64,000 nucleotides of DNA from Nostoc sp. FACHB-892 (GTDB lineage: Bacteria > Cyanobacteriota > Cyanobacteriia > Cyanobacteriales > Nostocaceae), in contig NZ_JACJTR010000001.1 of NCBI RefSeq assembly GCF_014698795.1, positions 248,001 to 312,000 on the forward strand. Reading direction: 5' to 3'. Numbering within the stretch: the first letter of the stretch is position 1; each line of letters opens with the position of its first letter. The position numbers and the translations under genes were made by a program. The notes beneath the pieces are model-generated. The model worked only from the letters and a program-made list of their open reading frames with translations, had not been told where the DNA came from and searched no databases. Shown piece by piece: positions 18,310 through 26,693 of the stretch.

Positions 18310-18386
18310 AAAGTTAGGAATAAAGTTAGGAGTGAATAGTGAGGAGTTAGGAATAAAAATCATCATTAGACACTTCTGAAACAGAA

Positions 18387-18417
18387 TGTAGAGACGTTGC
18401 ATTGCAACGTCTCTACA
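18387..18417. terminator. Long palindrome after the S41 protease gene
   Basis: A 15-bp near-perfect palindrome, TGTAGAGACGTTGCA and its complement, with almost no loop. It is a dispersed cyanobacterial palindrome I recognise; its place between convergent genes suggests it ends transcription. Confidence 0.55.
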
Positions 18418-18470
18418 AACGTTTAAGGTAACCATTGTCAACTTTTAACTCCTAACTTTTAACTCCTAAC

Positions 18471-18656
18471 TTAAACTGGTTGGCACTTTCCAGCCCTAAT
18501 AAGTCCTACACGCCGAGCGATCGCTTCTTCTTGCGAACTAAAAGGCCCCCATTGTTCTACAATCTCTAGATTATCGTCTCCAACTTTGTCGCTGGGGACA
18601 ATTTTGCAATTACCAGCAGAATGCTTGACAATATACCAAACTTGTGAATCATTCAT
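18471..18656 (-). CDS. Small conserved hypothetical protein
   Basis: A 61-residue protein from the ATG at 18656 (MNDSQVWYIVKHSAGNC...), which includes QWGPFSSQEEAIARRVGLIRAGKCQ. The longer open frame to 18782 runs into a dispersed repeat and is rejected. WGPF-SSQEEA-ARRVGLIRAGKC looks like a small compact domain; I recall similar short cyanobacterial proteins but no function. Confidence 0.65.
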   Translation of the reverse strand: MNDSQVWYIVKHSAGNCKIVPSDKVGDDNLEIVEQWGPFSSQEEAIARRVGLIRAGKCQPV

Positions 18657-18997
18657 GCTTAAAATAAAAAATTTGTTTTTTACAGTAAAAATTTTACGAC
18701 ATAGAGAAAATATTTTCGCACATATGCGTGACGTACCACTTTCCTGCGGGACGCTACGCGAACGTGGAAGCAAGCTATGCAAAGCGTCTCGCGGTGAAGG
18801 CGATCTGCGCCAACGCGCCGGATCTGATTTAGCTATAGACTTAAGACTACACTCACCAACCAGTTTTGTACAGTCATAAATTTGCTATTTGCTCTTGACT
18901 AACCACTGAATAATTTTAATAAAAATATAAAGTGTACTTAAACAAATAGATAAATTCATATATATAATACATATATAATACTTTTGAAACTTCATAG
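18657..18997. repeat. Spacer with dispersed palindromic repeats
   Basis: About 18741-18820 is a run of GCGGGACGCTACGCGAACG and AAGCAAGCTATGCAAAGCG type repeats. The rest is AT-rich leader of the DUF6174 gene with no other feature seen. Confidence 0.65.
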
Positions 18998-19498
18998 ATG
19001 GATATGCGTTTACCTATCATTATCAGTGCCGGGTTATTGCTATCTTTTGGACTGAACTTACCAGTAATGTCCAAATCTCCCGTAGAGATAGCACAATCGT
19101 CAGCGAGTAAGAATTTGAATCTAAGGCGATTAACTTTTAATCGCAATTTGTGGAATCAGCAAAATATTTCCAACTATCGTTATACAGCTAGCAATAGTTG
19201 CTTTTGTATAAGCGATGCTAGGGGCCCAGTAGTAATTGAAGTACGTAATGGTAAAACAACTTCCGTCACTTCTGTAGCTACAGGTCAACCAGTTAATCCA
19301 GAATTTTTCCAAAATTACAACACAATTCCTAAGCTGTTTGATGTGATTCAAGATGCTATCAACCGTCAAGCCTTCAGCCTGGATGTGCAATATAGTGCTA
19401 GATTCGGCTATCCAACTCAAATTAATATTGATTACAACAGTCAGATAGCTGATGAAGAAAAATATCTCACTATTGAGAATTTTAAGGTAATTAAATAG
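18998..19498 (+). CDS. Secreted DUF6174 protein
   Basis: This 166-residue protein has a signal peptide (residues 1-~30, ending near VMSKSPVEIAQS). The mature part has W.....NYRYT...SCFC near residue 50-70, then VVIEVRNGKTTSV, FDVIQDAINRQ and YPTQINIDY, which fit DUF6174, a small secreted domain found in bacteria and lipoproteins. Function unknown. Monocistronic. Confidence 0.72.
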   Translation: MDMRLPIIISAGLLLSFGLNLPVMSKSPVEIAQSSASKNLNLRRLTFNRNLWNQQNISNYRYTASNSCFCISDARGPVVIEVRNGKTTSVTSVATGQPVNPEFFQNYNTIPKLFDVIQDAINRQAFSLDVQYSARFGYPTQINIDYNSQIADEEKYLTIENFKVIK

Positions 19499-20057
19499 CC
19501 GCCGCTGTAATCAGAAAGTTAGACATTAAGGCAATAGGTATGCTCACCTTCATTATTAGACATTTTGCATAAATGCTTAAATTGTCATGTTGAGCGGAGT
19601 GAAACATCTGGTAAGATTCTTTTTTCCACTGCATTCCGATCAGAATGACATTCCTGATTTTTTGACTTTTGTAAGAGGTCTATTAACTGCTGACGTTCAA
19701 GTTTCTATCTGCCCCTGTACGAACGTCTCAAATGAAAAGGCGATACCTGCGTACCTTGCTTCCGCAGGCATCGCCTTAATTTATCCCATAAATTAAATTT
19801 TCTCTAAAAAAAAGATTGTCGTTGCCGATTAGATGTATAAATGTTGGTGTAGAGATGGGAAATTTGGAGCCTAGGCGTAGCCTGCCGTAGGCATCGCCCC
19901 TCATGAAGATACTGCTAAAGTAGTGATTTATTGATTGTTAACTCTTGCCGATCACTACATATTTACCATTACAAAAATAATGATTTTTGTATCACTGGAT
20001 GCTTGATATTCAAGTGAAGAACTCAGACACTGTTTTTGTCATCAAAAGTGCAAAAAT
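19499..20057. repeat. Repeat-rich spacer
   Basis: It contains a GAGCGGAGTGAAACATC dispersed repeat (about 19585-19655), the short repeat GACTTTTGTAAGAGGT (19664-19679, also at 30325-30340), a hairpin AAGGCGAT.CCTGCG / CGCAGG.ATCGCCTT (19737-19777) and a GGCGTAGCCTGCCGTAGG repeat near 19875. No gene seen; the open frame at 19587 is repeat sequence. Confidence 0.7.
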
Positions 20058-20897
20058 GTGAAAAAAATCAAGATTTTCAAGTTTTTACTACCATTTGTGG
20101 CGGTAGTTTTATTCATAATTGGGTTGGCAGAGATTGTACCAGCCCAGTCATCAGAAAGTGTTCACCTAACCCTTGGCAACCCAAGCAATGCTGGAACTTT
20201 CAACCTAAATAACTACTTGCTAGTCAAACCACAGTATGTAATTGGTTACAACTGCGGAACAGGTAGAGCAAATTGGGTGTCTTGGCAATTGAATAGTAGT
20301 TGGTTAGGTAGCACATCAAGGCAAGATAATTTCCGGGCTGATACAACCCTTCCTTCTGGGTGCTATCAAGTTCAATCTACCGATTTTAGTGGAAGTGGGT
20401 TTGATCGTGGTCACATGACACCTAGTGGTGACAGGACTAGTAGTGTTAACAATAATTCTGCCACCTTTTTGATGAGCAACATGATTGCTCAAGCCCCAGA
20501 TAACAATCAGGGGATTTGGGCAAACCTAGAGGAATATGCCAGAACTTTAGTAGGACAGGGTAAAGAACTCTACATCATATCTGGTGGATATGGGATGGGC
20601 GGTACTGGTTCTAATGGAAGGTTCTATACAATAGCTAATGGACGGGTTCAAGTCCCTAATAGAACCTGGAAAATTATTGTTGTCCTCGATACTCCAGGTT
20701 CAGCCCTTGCTGGCGTGACAAACAGTACGAGAGTCATTGCTGTAAATATTCCCAATATACAAGGGGTGCGAACAGCGAATTGGAGAAACTATCGGGTTAG
20801 CGTTGACTCATTAGAATCCTTAACTGGATACAATTTTCTCTCACAAGTCTCTACATCTATTCAGTCTGTAATAGAAGCGCGAATCGATAATTTATAA
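20058..20897 (+). CDS. NucA-type secreted DNA/RNA endonuclease
   Basis: This 279-residue protein starts at GTG 20058 with signal peptide MKKIKIFKFLLPFVAVVLF. The ββα-metal nuclease motif DRGH is at 116-119 with general base His119; metal-binding Asn150 (PDNNQG) and Glu158 (WANLEEY) keep the spacing of D121/R122/H124, N155 and E163 of Anabaena NucA as I recall it. It is a sugar-nonspecific, Mg-dependent secreted nuclease. It converges with a gene for a NuiA-like inhibitor across a shared terminator, which supports the identification. Confidence 0.92.
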   Translation: MKKIKIFKFLLPFVAVVLFIIGLAEIVPAQSSESVHLTLGNPSNAGTFNLNNYLLVKPQYVIGYNCGTGRANWVSWQLNSSWLGSTSRQDNFRADTTLPSGCYQVQSTDFSGSGFDRGHMTPSGDRTSSVNNNSATFLMSNMIAQAPDNNQGIWANLEEYARTLVGQGKELYIISGGYGMGGTGSNGRFYTIANGRVQVPNRTWKIIVVLDTPGSALAGVTNSTRVIAVNIPNIQGVRTANWRNYRVSVDSLESLTGYNFLSQVSTSIQSVIEARIDNL

Positions 20898-20920
20898 GTT
20901 TAGATGATTTCAAAAATGAG

Positions 20921-20950
20921 AAAGCCTAGCCATCTATACGGCTAGGCTTT
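20921..20950. terminator. Bidirectional terminator between nuclease and inhibitor genes
   Basis: A perfect 11-bp stem AAAGCCTAGCC / GGCTAGGCTTT with an 8-base loop, T-rich on the plus side and A-rich before it. It can stop both convergent genes. Confidence 0.88.
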
Positions 20951-20977
20951 TATTTAGAGAAATTTCCAACCTGCTTA

Positions 20978-21376
20978 CTAGGTTTCAACCAGTTTTGTTA
21001 CTACTCCAGCTAAGTCACCATCTTTAGTTTGTCCTATGATGTAAGCATCAATATTTATTTGTCCAACACGATAAACGCTGATGTCACTAAGATTATCTTT
21101 AAGCGTCTGGACAAGTGTTTGAAATTTTTTAACATCTTTTTTCTGTAATTCATTGTGCCACTCTTGCTCAAATGCACAATTACGAAAGAGGTAGTCCAAG
21201 TCTACTACTTCAACTGGCTGGTCTTGAGAACCTGTTAGCTGTAATATTTTTTCTTGTGTTGCAGGTGCAGCACCTTCCCACTGAACAACATCGAAAGGGT
21301 AATCTGACTCGCTCATCATTAACAAGCCAGTACTAGCTTCCTTTAGTTTTTCGACAATCTCGTCGTTCATAGTCAT
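20978..21376 (-). CDS. nuiA: NuiA-type nuclease inhibitor
   Basis: A 132-residue acidic cytosolic protein closely matching NuiA, the inhibitor of Anabaena NucA. Shared features: LLMMSESDYPFDV near residue 18-30, the DIDSFF/VDLDYLF segment, ISVYRVGQINIDAYIIGQT, GDLAGVVTK and the same C-terminal VET. In the NucA-NuiA complex as I recall it, the C-terminal Thr carboxylate reaches the nuclease metal and a Glu in SES and a Trp take part; the equivalents here are E23, W at ~74 and the terminal T. It would protect the cell from nuclease made before export. Confidence 0.9.
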   Translation of the reverse strand: MTMNDEIVEKLKEASTGLLMMSESDYPFDVVQWEGAAPATQEKILQLTGSQDQPVEVVDLDYLFRNCAFEQEWHNELQKKDVKKFQTLVQTLKDNLSDISVYRVGQINIDAYIIGQTKDGDLAGVVTKLVET

Positions 21377-21483
21377 CAGTTTTTAGCAACGCTCATACTG
21401 TATCATTCAGCCAGCAGCAAGGTGCGAATAAGACAACTCGACTATTGGGTATGAGATTTTGGGCGGATGGAGCAACAATTACA

Positions 21484-22134
21484 TTAAGTTAGATTAATTT
21501 GCTTTCTTATCCATTGACGAAATGCTCTAAGCGTTGGACTTCTACCTAAAGTTTGGCTCTGTTCGACAAACCGGGGAATTACTTCAATAATGAACAAGTT
21601 GGGAAAAGTAGAACTAATTTTAGACTCAATGTATTTGCCATCCTGAAGAATATTAATTTGTAGTTTGCCATCTTCATATCGCCATAGTTCAGGAACTTGC
21701 AAAGCTTCGTAAGCATCCAGTTGAGTTTTGGAAGTAACATCAACTTCAATTGCTAAGTCGGGTGGCGGATCAATCGTCAAGTCTATTCGCTCTTTACCAA
21801 TCATTTGAGCATGATTTTGAATGTAGAAAGAATCATCAGGCTCTACACCAAAAGCCATATCTTCACGTTTAAAGGTGGTTGAGCCAAATGTTTCACAGTT
21901 AATTTCTAACTCCTCCAGCAGAATTTTCACCAAATCCCCAATGATGACTTTGGCTTTCTCATGCTTCGGTAATGGCATTCTCATCTCCAAAGTTCCGTGG
22001 CTGTAAGCCAATCGAGAGGTTCGATGCTCGCCAAGTTCTTCTAAAATTGCCTCAAATTCTTGCCACTTAACATCGTGGACTATTACTCTATGTCCCGGCG
22101 GAACACTTAATTGTCGTAATTGAAGTGTTACCAT
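21484..22134 (-). CDS. Uma2-family (DUF820) putative endonuclease
   Basis: This 216-residue protein has the DUF820/Uma2 PD-(D/E)xK-like fold common in cyanobacterial genomes: LAYSHGTLEMRMPLPKHE, FGSTTFKREDMAFGVEPDDSFYI, then PPPDLAIEVDVTSKT with the catalytic D-xn-ExD pattern and PELWRYEDGKLQI. These occur in many copies; function is not established and nuclease activity is inferred from fold. A second, shorter member is at 53209. Confidence 0.85.
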   Translation of the reverse strand: MVTLQLRQLSVPPGHRVIVHDVKWQEFEAILEELGEHRTSRLAYSHGTLEMRMPLPKHEKAKVIIGDLVKILLEELEINCETFGSTTFKREDMAFGVEPDDSFYIQNHAQMIGKERIDLTIDPPPDLAIEVDVTSKTQLDAYEALQVPELWRYEDGKLQINILQDGKYIESKISSTFPNLFIIEVIPRFVEQSQTLGRSPTLRAFRQWIRKQINLT

Positions 22135-22396
22135 TATTTACCATTGAAATTTCACGTTGAAGCTTGCAAAAGCCAATATAAGACTATTGTAGCAAGGAAT
22201 AATGTTGCGCTACCAAACTTGTAACAAGATATACAAAAAAGAAGTGCTGTTACTTGAGCTATATTTCAGGGAAAACTATAAATATAGCTTCTGTATTAGA
22301 ACAAAATTGAGAAATATTTATGGATTTAAATAGATGAATTTGGACTAAAAACGTAAAACCTATAGATGATGAAATTTGAGCTTATGAAAACATAGA

Positions 22397-22663
22397 TACT
22401 ATATATACAGACTTAAAGATTTTTGCTTTACATTGAAGAAACTTAAAGATGAATTTAATATTTATCGTATCGTTCAGGTGGTTTGGATGACGGATAATTA
22501 GAATCATCCTCCAGATAAGAATACAGTATTTGGTTATGATATTAAATTTCCTCCCAATGTAAAAGCAATCAAATTGGAAAATATACACGCATTCCAAGAA
22601 CGGTGGAACGCAGAAGGATTAACGTTTCAACAGCACGTTCAAAAAGAATTGAATATTCATTAA
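22397..22663 (+). pseudogene. Degraded gene remnant, family unknown
   Basis: Reading one frame gives about 88 residues of protein-like sequence (KKLKDEFNIYRIVQVVWMTDN, then a TAG stop, then FGYDIKFPPNVKAIKLEN and AFQERWNAEGLTFQQHVQKE) ending at a TAA. The similar quality on both sides of the internal stop suggests a once-intact gene. Low confidence on limits; no family recognised. Confidence 0.4.
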
Positions 22664-22671
22664 CAAACAAA

Positions 22672-22699
22672 AAGCCCTGCATTTAAAGTTGCAGGACTT
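22672..22699. terminator. Hairpin terminator
   Basis: Stem AAGCCCTGCA / TGCAGGACTT (one mismatch) with a TTTAAAGT loop, followed by TGATTTTAA. It lies between the two gene remnants. Confidence 0.7.
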
Positions 22700-22718
22700 T
22701 GATTTTAATATAGATGCA

Positions 22719-22832
22719 AGATTACTTGCCGTTGCTGTGAATGACATGTTCAGCAGTTTTTCCGGTACTTCTTGGAGATGGTTATATTCCCAGTCGAAGG
22801 AAGCAATGCCAAGAATGAGCGATCGCTACTAC
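22719..22832 (-). pseudogene. Truncated copy of the 3' end of the EF-G-like gene
   Basis: On the minus strand this reads LGIASFDWEYNHLQEVPEKL, matching LGVGSFHWEYDHLQEVPEKL at the C-terminus of the EF-G-like protein encoded at 24360-26429. After EKL a single-base loss shifts the frame, yet the DNA stays alignable to the end (GTCATTCACAGCAA, ACTTGCCGTTGC), with an 18-bp gap in the Gly/Asn-rich tail. The rest of the gene is gone. It is either a partial duplication or all that is left of a second full copy. Confidence 0.85.
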
Positions 22833-22945
22833 AAATAATGTATGGTGTTAAGCATCTTTTTCATAGAATTAAAATTCTGTCAAGTAAAATTCCTAAGCAG
22901 ATTTATATTGAACCACGTCAAGAGCATTGACCTGATAAGAAAATT

Positions 22946-23842
22946 TTACGGTTTTGAGGTTCCTGTTTCTGGCTGGATCATAATAGGCAAACTGCTTTTT
23001 TCAGAACCAATAATTACAAGCTTAGAATTATTAGATTGAGCTAGCTTTTCTGTGGCTTCAATCGCTCGCAATTGTAGCACTTGGTTGCTAAGTCCACCAG
23101 AAATAATTTTTTGGGAATCAGCTATACCTCGCGCTTCAATACGCTTTCGTTCTGCCTCTTGACGCTCTTTTTCTAAAACAAATTTCATCTGCTGGTTTTC
23201 TTGCTCTGTCTTGAGTTTGTTTTGAATTGCAGCTTGTAGAGTATCAGGCATTTTGACGTTTCGTAAAAGAGCTTCCTCAACGATGAAACCCAAAACTGGT
23301 ATCTCTTGGGTGAGCTGTTGGTCAATTTTTTGGGCGATTTCTTGGCGTTTGGTAGAGTAAATAGCACTGGCTGGGTAGTTTGCCGTGATGGCGCGGACAG
23401 TAGAGCGGAATCTGGAAATTACCAGTTGTGTTTCATCAGTTCCAATTGTTTTATATACTGTAGCTGCCTTTTGCGGATCGAGCTTGTACTGAAGACTGAC
23501 ATCAAGATTTAGGCTCAAACCTTCTTGGGATGTTACATCTACATTTTCCTTTACATCCTTAATGCGAGTGGAAAAATTCAGCACTTTGTTAAAGGGATTA
23601 AGCAAGTGAACACCAGGATTAAGAGTAGTTTCGGAAACTTCGCCAAACAAGTTGACGACACCGACATTGCCTGGTGGGACAATCACCAAAAGCCTAGAAA
23701 TAGAATTCAGGACTGCAATACTGCTAATCAATATCATAATTGTGCGTATTGCTAAACGTGACTTTTCACCGGATATCTTACTTGTATTGAGATAAACGAG
23801 AATTGCAATTAGGCTAGTTAAAAGCGAGACTATAAAGCCCAT
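22946..23842 (-). CDS. Prohibitin-like SPFH-domain membrane protein
   Basis: This 298-residue protein has two N-terminal membrane segments (about 4-22 and 32-52), then an SPFH/prohibitin domain: LVIVPPGNVGVVNLFGEVSE, LNPGVHLLNPF, FSTRIKDVKENVDVTSQEGL, RSTVRAITANYPASAIYS. A charged coiled coil follows (KTEQENQQMKFVLEKERQEAERKRIEARG, read in parts). Prohibitins form membrane rings that organise membranes and regulate FtsH-type proteases; that role is inferred. Its downstream side is the decayed strip at 22.4-22.8 kb. Confidence 0.87.
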   Translation of the reverse strand: MGFIVSLLTSLIAILVYLNTSKISGEKSRLAIRTIMILISSIAVLNSISRLLVIVPPGNVGVVNLFGEVSETTLNPGVHLLNPFNKVLNFSTRIKDVKENVDVTSQEGLSLNLDVSLQYKLDPQKAATVYKTIGTDETQLVISRFRSTVRAITANYPASAIYSTKRQEIAQKIDQQLTQEIPVLGFIVEEALLRNVKMPDTLQAAIQNKLKTEQENQQMKFVLEKERQEAERKRIEARGIADSQKIISGGLSNQVLQLRAIEATEKLAQSNNSKLVIIGSEKSSLPIMIQPETGTSKP

Positions 23843-23994
23843 AAGTTTTTTCTGTGTAATTAAGAGGAATATACTTAATCACATAATTCCCAAATACTTT
23901 TATGAAACTAATACCATTTCACGCAAGTTAGCGGTTTACGAATCATTTTACAGATTAAATAAAGATTTCCGAGTTCTGAAAGAAGTTGGGAATC

Positions 23995-24255
23995 TCGACT
24001 CGGCATTCGCTTTTAACTCCTGCTGAGGCGCTGGTGCGAATGCGTAACTATTTAGCTGCTTGCCATGCCGTTGATATTACACGGCTCATTTCTTTAGAAG
24101 CAATTCGCGGCGTGGAAACCCATCACTTCGGGTTTTGGGACGCGCAAATTTGGGCAACGGCGCGACTCAACCAAATTGAAGAAGTTTATACTGAGGACTT
24201 CGCATCAGGTGCGACGATTGAGGGGGTGCGGTTTACGAATCCTTTTATAAATTGA
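23995..24255 (+). pseudogene. C-terminal half of a PIN-domain (VapC-like) toxin
   Basis: About 85 residues run from LTPAEALVRMRNYL through FGFWDAQIWATARL to VYTEDFASGATIEGVRFTNPF, the second half of a PIN-domain ribonuclease, with the late Asp residues of the active site. The first half, including the N-terminal Asp, is missing; the sequence in front is an unrelated hairpin repeat. An open frame exists from 23986 but it is unlikely to make active toxin. No antitoxin gene is seen. Confidence 0.7.
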
Positions 24256-24258
24256 AAA

Positions 24259-24291
24259 AGATTCCCAACTTCTCTAACAAGTCGGGAATCT
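24259..24291. terminator. Hairpin repeat, terminator-like
   Basis: Stem AGATTCCCAACTT / AAGTCGGGAATCT (one mismatch). A variant of the dispersed hairpin also found at 54947-54979 and, as a half copy, at about 23975-23990. Confidence 0.65.
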
Positions 24292-24359
24292 TAGCTTTGG
24301 AGCGATGCCTACGACAGGCATTGCCTACGCTACTCTACAATTAATCCAAAAATTCAAAA

Positions 24360-26429
24360 TTACTTGCCGTTGCCGTTACCGCCATTACCATTGCTGTGAA
24401 TGACGCGTTCGGCGAGTTTTTCTGGTACTTCCTGGAGATGGTCATATTCCCAATGGAAAGAACCAACGCCCAAGGTGAGCGATCGCAGCTCTACAATAAA
24501 GTTTTGCATCTCTGCTTGTGGCAAGTATGCAGAGATATTATCCCAGCCTTGCCAATCGTTTCTGCCTTCATAGCCTAAAATTTGCCCCCGTCTACCACTC
24601 AATAGTTGCAGCACTTTGGAAGTAAATTCGCTAGGTGTAGTCACTTCCACCCGCAGAATTGGTTCTAACAGGGTAGGTTCTGCTTGGGGTATTCCCGTTT
24701 GCATTGCCAATCGGGCAGCTTGTTTAAAGGCTTGTTCGGAACTGTCAACGTTATGATAAGAACCATTAGTCAGAGTTACCGCCAAATCCACCATTGGAAA
24801 GCCCAAAGGCCCATGTGTCAGAAATTCCCGCACGCCCATTTCCACCCCAGGAATATACTGTTTGGGAACCACACCGCCGACAATAGTTTCATTAAAGTTG
24901 AAACCTGTACCGCGTGGTAGGGGTTTGATGTCGAGAAAAACATCACCAAACTGTCCATGACCACCGCTTTGGTGCTTGTAGCGCCCATGAATTGAAGCCA
25001 CTGTTTTACGGATGGTTTCTTTGTAAGGCACTTGCGGTAAATGAGTTGTCATCGGCAAGTTATATTTGCGGCGCAGTCTATCTAGGGCGACTTGTAAATG
25101 AATCTCGCCTTGTCCCCACAAGATAACTTCGTGAGTATCGCCGTGTTGTTCCCAAGCAAGTGAACAGTCTTCTTCTAATAACTTGGTGATGGCACCGCTA
25201 AGTTTGACTTCATCGTTGCGCTTTTCTGGTGTAATGGCGAGGGCATACACTGGTTCCAACTCTACAGCTTTGGGTAATTTTATTGCCGACTGCTGTTCTG
25301 TGGAGATTGTATCGCCTGTCTTGATTCCTTCTAAACGGCTCAATGCGACAATTTCACCAGCATTAACTTGGTTAACTGACTGCTGTTGTTGTCCCATAAG
25401 GCGGTAAATTCCACCAGTGCGAATGCCATTGAGGACAATACCATCAGTTAATTTGCCCCGCCAAACACGCACGAGGGAGAGTTTGCCACCTTGAGGAGTG
25501 TAGTAAGTTTTTAATACCTGCGCTAGAGGTGTATCACCTTTTATGTTTTTTAAACGACGTTCTGCTGTGGTTTCTGGTTCGGGGGCTTCCCGTAACAAGG
25601 CTTCTAATAAAGGTCTAACACCATAATCTTGTTCTGCTACACCAAAGAAAACGGGCACTACTAAATCTGCCCCTAATTCCATTTTTAAATCTTTGAGGAT
25701 TTCTTCTTGAGGAGGTTCGATGTCTTCTAAAAGTTCTTCGAGTAAATGGTCGTCAAAATTTGCTAAGGCTTCGAGCATTTCTACCCGCGCTATATGTTCT
25801 TCTTCTTTTAAACTTTCGGGGAAGGGAATGGGGTCAGCAGGTGCGCCTGGATGGTATTGATATGCCTGTTCGCTCACCATATCGATAAAGCCGGTGAGTT
25901 GTTCCCCGTTCATGATGGGATATTGATGCGCTACCAGGGGACGGCTAGATACTGCTTTCAGGGCGTGCAACGTTTCCAAAACGTGAATATTTGCCCGATC
26001 CATTTTGTTGACGAAGACGAGGTGGGGAATTTCCCAATCGTCGAGGAATTTAAATAGAGGAGCGAGGGTGAGGACGCGTAGGCTTTGCCCGCCGAAGGCA
26101 TCGCGGATGGGTTCGCAAACTACAATTGCCGCATCAACTCCCATTAAAGCATTGTACGTTTCTTGGGCAAATTCTACACTTCCCGGACAGTCAATAAAGG
26201 TAAAGCGGATGTCGTTATACTCAGTGTTAGCGGCGCTGACTTCTACACTCATGTGGCGATCGCGCGACTCGGCAGAACTGTCTCCGACTGTATTGCTATC
26301 CTTAACACTCCCTTTGCGAGAAATTGCCCCTGTGACAAATAACAAGCTTTCTAGTAAAGTGGTTTTTCCACTTAAATAAGGCCCGACAATTGCAACATTC
26401 CGCGAACCCGATTTTACTTTTTCGTTCAT
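24360..26429 (-). CDS. Elongation factor G-like GTPase
   Basis: I choose the ATG at 26429 because AGGGAGG lies just upstream; this gives 689 residues. The five-domain EF-G layout is present: G1 GPYLSGKTTLL, G3 DCPGSVEF, G4 NKMDR, domain II/III, then HQSGGHGQFGDVFLDIKPL and C-terminal SHFWEYDHLQEVP-type segment. The G1 (normally AHIDAGKTT) and G3 (normally DTPGH) boxes differ from canonical FusA, as in the EF-G-like second-paralogue group, so it is probably not the main translocase; ribosome rescue, recycling or another role is open. The tail is Gly/Asn-rich. A dispersed repeat lies in frame in the G domain. Confidence 0.88.
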   Translation of the reverse strand: MNEKVKSGSRNVAIVGPYLSGKTTLLESLLFVTGAISRKGSVKDSNTVGDSSAESRDRHMSVEVSAANTEYNDIRFTFIDCPGSVEFAQETYNALMGVDAAIVVCEPIRDAFGGQSLRVLTLAPLFKFLDDWEIPHLVFVNKMDRANIHVLETLHALKAVSSRPLVAHQYPIMNGEQLTGFIDMVSEQAYQYHPGAPADPIPFPESLKEEEHIARVEMLEALANFDDHLLEELLEDIEPPQEEILKDLKMELGADLVVPVFFGVAEQDYGVRPLLEALLREAPEPETTAERRLKNIKGDTPLAQVLKTYYTPQGGKLSLVRVWRGKLTDGIVLNGIRTGGIYRLMGQQQQSVNQVNAGEIVALSRLEGIKTGDTISTEQQSAIKLPKAVELEPVYALAITPEKRNDEVKLSGAITKLLEEDCSLAWEQHGDTHEVILWGQGEIHLQVALDRLRRKYNLPMTTHLPQVPYKETIRKTVASIHGRYKHQSGGHGQFGDVFLDIKPLPRGTGFNFNETIVGGVVPKQYIPGVEMGVREFLTHGPLGFPMVDLAVTLTNGSYHNVDSSEQAFKQAARLAMQTGIPQAEPTLLEPILRVEVTTPSEFTSKVLQLLSGRRGQILGYEGRNDWQGWDNISAYLPQAEMQNFIVELRSLTLGVGSFHWEYDHLQEVPEKLAERVIHSNGNGGNGNGK
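26076..26104. repeat. Dispersed repeat in frame in the EF-G-like G domain
   Basis: The minus strand reads GCGATGCCTTCGGCGGGC followed by AAAGCCTACGC, nearly the same as the intergenic repeat at about 63154-63183. It encodes the peptide RDAFGGQSLR between VVCEPI and VLTLAPLF, where related proteins, as I recall them, are continuous. Confidence 0.7.
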
Positions 26430-26693
26430 AAAACCTCCCTTGCGGTAAGTGTTTCCTAACCGCATGATTCTGTATGTATCAGGGATAAAAAATGCTTCTC
26501 TGGAGTCAAAATTACCCCTTCTTTAATTTGTTATTATGCTCCTTTTAATCTAAATTTAAAAAAATTGTAGCCTGTCGTAAGATTCAGCTTAAGAAAAGTT
26601 AACTATCACAAACTTTCATAGCAAAATAAAAATTTTTGTAAAAAACTTTTTATAAAGTAAATTTAACTGAAAGTGTTGCAAGTCAAAAAATCA

